Below are positions 9,947-21,900 of a DNA stretch of 64,000 nucleotides, one piece after another. The position numbers were made by a program, and so were the translations under genes. Source of the DNA: an uncultured Saprospiraceae bacterium. GTDB taxonomy: Bacteria > Bacteroidota > Bacteroidia > Chitinophagales > Saprospiraceae. Each line of letters begins with the position of its first letter. Within the stretch, counting starts at the first letter, position 1. The notes beneath the pieces are model-generated. The model did not search any database. It was not told the DNA's origin and saw nothing but the letters and a program-made list of their open reading frames with translations. The DNA lies in NCBI GenBank assembly GCA_937950315.1, contig CALFDU010000007.1, forward strand, positions 28,080 through 92,079, given 5' to 3'.

Positions 9947-12900
9947 TTAAGGAGATTGTACTACGCAGCCATTGGCATCCAGTATTTGGAAGCAGTAGGT
10001 TACTCCACCAAATAAACCAAGAATTTCTACAGTTCCTAAGTTGGGAACTTCAAGACTTCCCACTGGTGTACCGTCTTCATCTGTCCAAGAGACACTAAAC
10101 GGACCTGTACCTTCTGAGATGTCTAGTAAGGCAGATCCTGATCCATCATAACAATAGTCCGCTGTTTCTGGAGTTATGTTTGCTGCGATAGATTCGTTGA
10201 CTGTGATTGTAACTTCGCTCGTGTCCTCGCAGCCATAGATGTCTGTGACTACAAGTTGGTAGGTCGTTGTCTCTGTCGGGAATGCCAAAGGCTCAGCCAC
10301 TGTCGCATCAGACAATGTAGTTGCAGGACTCCACACAAAATCTCCATCACCGATTCCCATCAATTGAATGGTATCGCCTGCGCAGATTTCTAGATCGATA
10401 CCAGCATCTGAGTTTCCTTCACAAAGACAATCAAGATCAATACGTACATTGTCAATGATCAACTTTTTACTTGATTGATTGTATCCAGATTCAATCGAAA
10501 ATCGAATCGCAGCATCCGCTGAGATATAATCTGTGATGTCCAACCAAGGTTTTTGTACCCCAGTCAGAGCACCAATGTTGGAGAATACTGTATTCCAGCT
10601 TGTGCCATCGAATACTTCTACTACAAATACATCACCTCCTACAAGACTTCCCTCCGTACTATAATCAAAACTAAGTATGGCAGAACTGTGTCCACCGAGA
10701 TCTACTTGTCTTTCAATCGATGGATCCGTATTGTTGGTATTTTGCATATGAAGAGTGCCTTCAGAATCCGATATCATGATGTCTCCGCTGATCGCAGAGT
10801 TGTTGTCGCCTGTTTCATCCCATCCAAAACTTGACCAATCAAGTGTTCCATCCGAACCAAAATATGAGAAGTTGTTGAACTCATGTAAGTAATAACAATT
10901 GGAAGTTTCTTCGCAGGCAAAAGCATAAACGATTACCTGATCCATCCCAGAACAACCATTGTTATCTGTTACGATAAGATCGTAGGCGCCTCCTTCTGTA
11001 ACCGTAGGATTTTCATCAGCATAGGTAAAGCCATTAGGCCCTGACCAAGCATAAATATAAGGACCAGTGCCTCCAGAAACGTTTGGTGTCAAGATTCCAG
11101 ATTCATCTGCGCAGAAACTTATGTTCATTCCAGCACTTACGTCGATGATATCTTCTTCAATAGTAACAGAACATACCTGCACACAACCGTTGGCATCCGT
11201 GATGCTTACAGCGTGAGTGCCACCTGAAAGATTGGTTGCTGTCTGGGTTGTTTCGCCATTCTCCCATTGGTAAGTATATGGTTGGACTCCACCGTGTGCA
11301 GAAATTGTAGCTGCACCCGGTGCCGAATCACAGTTAAAGTTTGTCGGTGTGGATGGATTGCATTCTGAACCACTGATAGCCAATAACAATTCATCTTGCG
11401 CCTGTCCTTCCAGGCCAACTCCAGTTACCTCAAAAGTAATGCTTGACAATGGAGTCGAGGCAAAAACAGCGATTGATCCAGCAGCACTTCCTTCAGCGGT
11501 TGATGCTGCAGCATCCGCTCCCATATCATGTTCAACATCATAAGATCTGAAGAAAGCATTGCCACTTACTTCTAGATCTGCAGTTCCAGATAATTTATAC
11601 AAATCTACGCCAGGAGTAGTAATGGTCCATTGACTACTGTTGGATCTTGTTGTTGTGCCATTGGTCGCAAACTCACCCAATTTATCTACATGTAAAACTA
11701 TATCTGAAATTGCATTATCAAATGTAAAAGTAAACGTCATGACTCCTTTATCATCTGTTGCCACATCAATATCGGTCATCGCATCTTCTGGTGCAGTATC
11801 CCAATTAGGCGTGATTGTCAGGGCAGGCGTTCCTGCTGCAGACTCAACAAACCATGTTGGATTGCTATTGGTAATTGATCCGTCAAGCGCAAATGTTGAT
11901 ACCGTTGTATTTGATTCATTGGTTACCGAAAGAGAGACATTGGTTGTTCCGATGGATGTTGTCCAAGGTCCGTTGTCAACTCCAGACCAAGATACGCTTG
12001 TGTTTCGTACACAACTATCTTGACTACATGTCAAAGGTGGAGGTCCAGGGACATTGAATCCTTGTGTTGAAACGCAACCGGAACCATCTTGTACTTGAAG
12101 TGTATAAAATCCTTGTGTCAGATTATTGAATACACCAGAACCATTTGTTCCTTCTCCGATCAAGGTATAGGTATATGGTGGCGTACCATTTGCGGAAGCG
12201 AGAATACGTCCATTGTCATCGCCAAAGCATGCTACAGGAACGATATCCGCATCAATCGAAAGAGAAAAATTACTGATGGTTAAGCTATCTGTTGTTGTAC
12301 AATTATTATCATCCGTAACTACCAAAGCATACACACCTTCATCGCTTAACTCAACCGAAATTTGATCAGAAGCAAACCCATTTGGCCCCGACCAACTATA
12401 CGTAAATGGACTCGTTCCTGCCTCCACAATTGGGTTAATTGTGCGTGAATCGCCAACACAAAAATCTAAATCAGTTCCCACATCTACCAAAGGAGGTAGT
12501 ATGTTTTCTATTTCTGTCAACTCCATTTGGGAAGGACAATTTTCATTGGCATTTCTAACCCATAGGTCGTATGAGCCAAATGGAAGGTCTGTATAAGTGA
12601 CATCCCCATCCGTGTCAGCTACAGCATCTTGCCAAGTAAATCCACCATCCAATGAAAACTCTATACTATCAATATCCACAACATCGTCAAATGAAATGGT
12701 AATCGTTCCATTGTCTAACCCACAGAACGCATCCGTGCTACTAATACCCTTAACAATTGGTACAGTCAGTACATATATTTCTGCTGTGATACTATTACTA
12801 CAACCATTGGCATCAGTTACCGTGTATGTGATATCATGAGCACCAACTCCAGCAACAGGAGGATAAAAAGTTGATCCTATGACAGAAGTACCTGACCATT

Positions 12901-15900
12901 CACCTCCGGTAGGAAGCCCACCGAAAAGACCCACTGCCGCTTGATTGACACAGACGGTGTCTATCACCAATTCCAATTCTGTCAACGGAGGTTCAGAAAC
13001 TTCTATCCATGCAGCTGCTTGGGCAATACATCCTCCAATATCAGAATATTCATATGTTATTGTGTGTGTACCTGGGCCAGCCGCAACCGGATCAAATATA
13101 TTACCTGTTACACCAGTTCCTACGTAGGTTCCACCTTCAGGTGTGCCTCCAGACAACACATACGGTGAGTCCGTGTCACAAAAATCCTTCTGAGTAAGTT
13201 CGATATCAGCAATTGTAGAGAAGGTTCCTGTTACTAAAATATTGTCAATTCCAACTTCAACTTTTGATCCATTTCCTGCATCGCTGGCTCTCACATATAG
13301 ATACACTGTTTTTCCTGCATGTGACGAAAGATCAGCGTTTAATAACGTCCATACAGCATCTCTATCTGTAGGGCTTCCTGTCTCATCTACAAGGGTTTGA
13401 AGGACAGAATTGTTACTCGCATCACGCAATTCTATAGTTAAGAAATCGGCGGCATCTCCATTGATAAAATGAGAAAAATACCAATACATCTCCAAGGTAA
13501 CTTCGGTTGCCAAGTTCGGTAAATCAAAGTTTGATGACCTTGCAGTAGATGGTCCACCATCAAGATCTTGGGTATAATTTGTTGCATTTCCTGTGATCAT
13601 ACTCTGATCTCCTTCTTGCGGATTCAATTCCATTACCGTTAAGCCAGATTGTGTATATGGCGATGGTTCACCGATTATGAAATTACCATCTGTTGCGTTG
13701 TTTTGGATTGTCCAGAAGTTATCACCAATCGTGTTTTCAAAATCGGCAAAGAACAATTGGTTTTTGTATGTACATGCAGCAGAAGTTACATATACTGTCA
13801 TCTGATCCGTAGACGCACAACCAAATTGATCAATAACGGTCAAGGTATACGTTGTGGTCGCGGTTGGATTTGCGGTTGGATTTAATACCGTAGGGTCGTC
13901 GAGTCCAGTAGCCGGTGACCAGATATACGTATTACCATCACCAGAACCTTGATTTTGTGTAGATTCACCTTGGTCAATCGTGGAATCTGGTCCGGCATCG
14001 GCGGTGGATCCACTGATGGTAATATCAATTGTTGAGGTAAATTCACAACCTTGCTCATTGGTTATCGTCACTGTATATGTCCCCACCATTTCGTCAGCAG
14101 CATCATTCAATACTGGGTTTTGTTCTGTGCTTGTAAATCCATCTGGACCAGTCCAATTCCATGTTACGCCTACAGTACTTTCTTCAGATAAGAAAATAGA
14201 TTCACCATAACAGAAATGACTTTGGTTGGCACTTGCTTGCGCAAAATTTGGAACAGCAACCAATAAATCACAGATGGTGATTTCTGCATCGGCTGGTGAA
14301 TCTCCTACACCATAAAATACATCCCAGTCACCATCGCAATCTTCATCGATAATACTAAGGTGCGAATCTTCAGAGAAGATAACACCATCAAATGGATTGG
14401 CAGAACCTGATCTTTCAACAAAAATTGGATTGGTAGGAGAACCAATGTTTTCAAAATACTGTACGGTTGAAATTTGGTTTCCAGAAAACAAATCGAGATC
14501 GCCATCACCATCCCAATCAATTAAAAATGGAGAAGATTCGTACTGGATCAATCCATTGCCTTCATCTGCACCATCAACCCGTAATCCATTAAATGGATTG
14601 GCTCCTCCTGTTCTTGCAACCAGGTTTGGCGTCATCTCATCTCCTATGTTTTCGTAGTATAGGAACCATCCTAGTTTTCCACCTACTACCGCATCATAAT
14701 CGTCATCATTGTCTAAATCCGCCCAATAAATGGTTGGATCAGCGTAACCAATCCAAACACTACCATCTAGAGAACTAAAGTCAAAGCCTGCGATAGGATT
14801 GGCGGGGGTTCCACCGGTACCTGCTTGGGTAAAAATAGGATTTGTTTTAGTTCCAGTATTCCAGAAAAAGAATTTATTAAAAGCTTCGTTACCAACAATG
14901 GACATATCCTTGTCACCATCGTTGTCTAAATCGACAAGTCCGATGGTCATATCTAAAAAGTTTAGATTGGGCATGATGTCTTGGCCAGTTCCTGTCTGAT
15001 CCGTATACGTTCCATCACCATTATTCTCAAAAAAGAAGAGCTGCTCATCACCACCACTCAACATATCTGCATCTCCGTCACAATCAATATCTACTGAGAA
15101 CGGCTGTGGATCTGAAACCAAATTAAAGTTTTCAAATGGACTGCTTGTATCATCACAACCACATCCAGTAGTTATAAATTCTACATTATCAACACCCATA
15201 CTTCCTCCTGAACTTGAACCCATATCGGCAACAAATCTCAACTGAAGGTCTGTGTTTAAGTATGCGAATAAATCAACTATTTGGGTTTCCCAAGTAAAGC
15301 CTTGATTTCCAGATTCTGACCATATGGTAGTCCAGTTGGTCCCATATTCATTGGTTGCTTGTAGAGATAATGAACCTCCATTAGCTAAATAATAATCAAA
15401 AGTAAACTGTGCACATGATTGATCCATTAAATCAAAACATGGGCTTCTAAAAATAGCAGTCTGACTGGTTGTATTATCTTCGTCGGCCATCATATACCAT
15501 GTTCCTTGCGAAGCACTTGGACCACCTGCGATTGATCCGTTGTTTCTCAACCAATCGAAATCATCCTGTGTTTCCTGAGACCAAAGTCCTAGACCTGATT
15601 CAAAACTTTCTGTGTATGGGTAATCTCCATCCGTTATCGTACCAGCACAAGTTGTTTCTACAAACACTGTTACTTCATCGGTGTCAGTACATCCAAAAAT
15701 ATCTGTTACCTGAAGTGTATAAGTTGTTGTAACCGTCGGTGATGCAATAGGATCACTGATGTTTGTATTGTTAAGTCCTGTTGATGGAGACCAGATATAA
15801 AATGATCCACCTGCACCTGTCAGTTGTGTATTGTCGAATGCAGATATGGTTACGTCTGGTCCAGCATCTGCTGTAGGACCATCAATATTTTCAATAACTA

Positions 15901-18900
15901 TTTGTCCTAAATCTGTTTCACAAGTACCGCCTTCATTTCTAACCATCAAGTTGTAAGTACCTGCACTTAAATTAGCATAAGTGATACCGCCAGACGCATC
16001 AGAAATAGGTGGTCTCCAGTTGGTCCCTCCATTAAGACTGAATTGTATCTGAGAAATATTTGCCTGATCTTGAAAAACAAAAGAAACAGAACCTGAACTA
16101 AGATTACAATGGTCATCGGTATAAGTGAACGTCACAGAAGGTGTAGGATCGACAACGATTTCATCAATTGCTTCTGCCTGACAACCATTACTATCTTGAT
16201 ACGAATATGTAATCGTGTAGCTTCCAGCTCCGACAGACAAAGGATTAAATACGTTACCTGTTACTCCAATACCCGAATACGTTCCTCCTGCCGGAGTACC
16301 GCCTGTCAATGCCACATTCACCTCGGTAGCACATAGGTTGTTGTTCTCAATTGATAATGAAGCGGGAGGAACATCATAAACAGTAAGCTCATCTGATAAC
16401 GCTACTTCGCAGCCATTCGCATCAATAAAATTATAGTTAATAGTATGAGTACCTATACCTGCAACCACAGATAAGAAATCACCGTTAAACGGATTGACTC
16501 CTGGACCAGAATACAAACCTCCTAAAGGAGCATTACTTGACAATTCTATATCAAAACCAATACAAACACCATCAACATCTAATGCAAATGGTTCATCGTA
16601 TGCTGGGAAGACTTCAAAGTCATCAGTCGCCGAGTCCGTACAGCCATTGGTGGTTACCGTATATGTGATCGTGTGTACACCCTCGCCAGCAAGACCAATA
16701 TCAATGGTATTTCCTACCACGCCAGGACCAGAATAGGTCCCACCAAGTGGCCAACCGCCTGAAAGAATCACTGTATCTTCATCAGGACATGCTTCATCCG
16801 ACAACAAATCTAAAGTTACATCAGGAAGAGGATTAACTGTAATCTGATCAAAAGCTTCATTGGTACAACCGTTGGCATCCGTAAAACTATAGCTAATAGA
16901 ATGTATTCCTTCACCTGCAGTACTTGCGTCAAAATTATTTCCCGATACACCAGGACCTGACCAAACACCCCCTAAAGGAAATCCTCCGCTTAATAACAAT
17001 GTGTTGTTATCAGCACAATCTACATCTTGTCCTAAAGTCAGATCAACAACAGTCTCTTGATACACCGTCAACTCATGGGTTGTTTCTATAGAACAACCAT
17101 CATTACTCGTAAAACTATATACAACATCATGCGTTCCTACTCCAGCCAATGCGGAATCAAAAATTCCACCAACTACACCGGGGCCTGACCATATTCCACC
17201 TAAAGGTGAAGCTCCATCAAGTACAAAAGTTTCTCCAAAACAAAAAGCTGTTTGAGACAATGAAACTGTTACAGTTGGTAATGGATATACTACTATCTGA
17301 TCTGATGCAAAAATATAACATTCAGAAATAGTGAATGTATAATTTATTGTGTGTGTTCCAGGACCCGCAATGCTTGCATCAAATTCATCTCCCACAACAC
17401 CTGGACCAGTCCATTCTCCACCAGCTGGTTCTCCACCAGATAAGCTCAAGATCTCGCCTTCGCAGATTGTTTCTGCTGGTAAAATTAAGGTAGGATTAGG
17501 TAGATCAACAACGGATATGATATCTGTAGCTGTGTTTTCACAACCAAATTGATCAATATAAGCGTATACAATTTCATGATCTCCACTACCAGCAATCGTT
17601 GCATCAAAGTTTGTCCCCGATACTCCAGGGCCACTAAATGTTCCTCCTGATGGAGACATTCCATCAAGCATATGAACGGTCTCAGTAACACAAGCCAAAT
17701 CATCTGTTAAATTCAATGTAACAGTAGGTAAGTCATGAACGGTAAATGGTTGTGTTGCCGAATCCATACATCCATCTGGACTTGTATAAGTATATGTCAC
17801 TTCAAAAGTACCTGCACCAGAATCAAAAGTATTTAGTGAGTTATCAGAAATACCATTTCCTGAATACGTTCCTCCTGCGGGCAAGCCTCCTGAAAGAATT
17901 ATATTGTTTTCTCCAAAACAAGCTTGGTTTATATCTAAATCAATTGTTACTAAAGGAGTCGGGAATACTTCTATTTCATCTGTAATTACGCTGACACACA
18001 CTCCATCATCATATGTATAAGTAATGGTATGTACTCCAACACCTGCATCAGCAGGATTGAAATTATTTCCTATAACTCCTGGTCCTGAATACGTTCCACC
18101 TGCCGGATTCGCTTCAGAAAGTGTGATTGCTGATGCTTCTTGGCAAATTTGATTTTCTGTTAATTCAAAAGTAAGCTCTTTTGGGTTTGATACAACGATA
18201 ATATCTGTTGCTTCTCCAACACAACCATTTGAATCTGTGTAACTGTAAGTAATTTCATGAGATCCAACACCAACACTACTTGCATCAAAATTTGTCCCTG
18301 TCACGCCTGGGCCACTAAATGTTCCTCCTGCCGGAGACATGCCATCCAGAGTATGGATCGTTTCTGTTATGCAAGCTTCATCATCTGAAAGATTTAATGC
18401 AACAGAAGGTAACGCATGGACAGTAAACAACTGCGTAGCAACGCCTGTACATCCATCAGAATTTGTATAAGTATAAGAAAATTCATGCACACCAATTCCA
18501 GAATCATAGGTGCTTAATGTAATACCTAAAATACCAGGGCCAGAATATGTTCCCCCGCTTGGGAATCCTCCTGAAATCGTAATTTTATCTTCACCATAAC
18601 ACGCTTCAATAACATTTAAATCTAAGGTTACTGTAGGTGTAGATAAAACCTCTATTTCATCTGAGATTTCATTAATACAACTTCCGTCATCATACGTATA
18701 GATAATTGTATGCAATCCTACACCTGCATCAGAAGGACTAAAAGAATTGGCCGTGACGCCCGGTCCAGAATAATTTCCTCCTGTAGGAGAAGCTTCCGTA
18801 AGTGCAAAGGCAGTTTCTTCTTGGCAAACTATATTATTTGTCAATTCAAAAGTAAGATCTGTTGTATTTGACACAACGATAAAATCTGAATCTTGATTAA

Positions 18901-21900
18901 CACAGCCATTTGTATCAGAATAACTATAAGTCACTTCATAAGTACCTTCTCCTACACTACTTGCGTCAAAGTTTGTTCCATTCACTCCTATTCCAGAGTA
19001 AGATCCACCAGAAGGAGTCCCTTCATTTAATTCAAACATGTCACTTTGCACACAAAGGTTTGGATCTGCAAAAATCAATGTAACTGGAGGTAGATCATAA
19101 ACTTCTATCTCTTCGGTAACTGAGTTTATACAATTGTTGGTACCTGTGAATTCATACCTTATGGTGTGAATTCCTGGGCCCGCCGATTGAGGATCAAACA
19201 CATTTCCCGTTACTCCAGGTCCAGTATACATTCCACCCGATGGAGTTTCGCCCAGCAAGGTATACGGATCTTCATCGACACAAAATGTATACTTACCAAT
19301 ATTCATACTTACATCTGGTAAATTCAAAACTTCAATCTGTTGATCTAAAGAATTTTGGCAACCAAAGGCATCTGTATATGTGTAAGTAATAATATGCGTT
19401 CCTAATCCTGCATTCATTGGACTAAATAAATTTCCATTAACTGCTGTTCCGCTATAGGTTCCACCAATAGGAGTGCCTCCAGAAATCTCTATTGAAACAG
19501 AATTAAGACAAATTTCTTTTTGATTGATCTCAAAGGCAACTGAAGGTAATTCGTGGACAACAATTTCTTGAATCGCAGAATCTTCACAACCATTGCTATC
19601 GATAAATTCATATTGAATAGTATGTGTACCCAATCCCGCTAGACTTGCATTAAAATTGGTTCCTGTCACTCCAGGGCCAGAATATGTTCCTCCGATTGGA
19701 GTTCCACCGCTTAAAGCAAATATTGATTCGGATATACAATCATCTGTATTTGGTAAATCCAATTCGACTGATGGTAAATCATATATTTCAATTTGGTCTG
19801 TGGTTGTGTTGATACAGCCATTCCCGTCTTCGTAGGTATATACGATCGTATGAATTCCTTCTCCAGCAGTTAAAATATCAAAACTTGTTCCTGTTACTCC
19901 AGGTCCAGAATATGTTCCGCCTGATGGCATACCATCTGATAAATCGATGCTTGATGCTTCTATACAAGATTCATTGATTGGTAAATCCAAACTTACTGCA
20001 GTTACATCGTTTACAAAAATCTGATGTGTTCCTGTTTCTTCACAATTATTTGCATCTGAATAAGTATAAGTCAAAGTGTGTAATCCAAGACCAGCTACAC
20101 TTGGACTAAACGTTGATCCATTCACTCCAGGACCGGAGTAAGTTCCTCCAGCAGGAGATCCTCCTGTCAAATTAATATCCATGCTATTTACACATACTTC
20201 AGATATTCCTAAATCAAATGTGACAACAGGAAGACCATATACTTCTATTTCTTGGCTCGCTGAATTAATACACCCGTTACCATCGGTTAATTCGTACTCA
20301 ATAATATGTGTTCCTATGCCCGCTAGACCAGCATCAAAGTTGCTTCCTATTACACCTGGACCATTATAACTTCCTCCCATTGGTGTTCCTTCGCTTAAAG
20401 CAAATGTAGTTTCGGATACACAAAATTCTGTAGTTGAAAACACCAAATCAACGGTTGGTAAATCATAGATTTCAATTTGATCAGTAGCTGTGTCTGTACA
20501 ACCGTTGCCATCTTCATAGGTATATGTGATCGTATGAATACCTACCCCGGCAGTAGAAATATCAAAACTTGTTCCTGTTACTCCAGGTCCGGAATATATT
20601 CCTCCAGATGGAGTTCCTCCAGATAATTCTATGCTTGAGGCATCAACACAAGATTCATTGATTGCCAAACTTAATTCGACGCTAGGCACATCATTTATAT
20701 TTATGACTTGAGACGCACTATTGGTGCATCCATTGCCATCAGTATAAGTATAGCCAATAGTATGAACTCCTAATCCAGCAGCATTGACATCCAAAATATT
20801 CCCAATAACTCCATCAATAGAATATGTCCCACCTGACGGACTTCCACCCGAAAGTGTAACATTCATATCATCAATACAATATTCTAAATCTGGAATATTT
20901 AAAGTAACATTTGGTAATTGCTCAACATTGATTGTAGTACTTGCTGTACTTGTACAAGAATTGTTATCTGTAACAGTAACCGTATATATTGTCGTAATTA
21001 GTGGACTTACTGTTAAAGTATTCCCACTTGTCGTTGCACCGCCCCAATCAAAAGTAAATGGAGATGCCCCAGTTGCCGTTGGTGTAATATTGCTAGTTTC
21101 TCCATCACAAATATTTTCGTTTGGTACAGTAACAATTGGACCATTCAGTACTGTAACCTCTACTTCATCGGTTGCGATACATCCTGTACCGTCGGTCACA
21201 GTTACCGTATAAATAGTTGTACTTGTCGGTGATGCAGTTGGGTTCTGAACCGAAGTACTTGACAAACCAGCTGCAGGACTCCAATTAAATGAGAAAGAAC
21301 CCGAACCATCTGGTGTCGAGGTCAGCCCTACCGAAGAACCTAAACAAATTGTCGCATCTGAACCTGCATCAATGAAACAACATTCCAATGGATGAAGGAA
21401 CGATCCGGCGATTATCGTCCGAGTTGAATTTGATGGTGTAGTCCAATAGGTATGCAAATGGTCTCCTCCTCCCCCTTCTTTATGAAGCATCTCTATATAA
21501 TAGTGCGCTCCGGCGTATAAATAAATTGCAGCGGATTCTTGTGAAGGATATTTATTAAATTCAGTTACATTGGACCATCCAGGAACTGATGCAATCACCG
21601 ATTTATTATTTGGATCTCCATCGCTACTTAAATAAAGTTCCGATCTATCGTCTGAAGTAACTGTAAATGTATAATATCCTGTTTCTTGGGGTTCTAAGTA
21701 ACCCCTTACCCTTGTACCATAATTTCCACCATAACCTATTGGTCCATTAAATGAGGTAAATACTCCTGACTCAGAAGGATTGTTTGGATAATTTGCATTG
21801 CTTGTAAGGTCTGAAATAGAAACACCGCTTATTCCCAACCATCTTTCATAGCTTATAGATCCAGCTTCACAATCACTACAATCTTCATCAATTGATCCAT

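Noticed and set aside
16140..20925. Repeat array resembling a CRISPR or satellite at DNA scale
   Set aside because: The ~228-bp units are in one open reading frame with conserved protein pattern and no short identical repeats with unique spacers.
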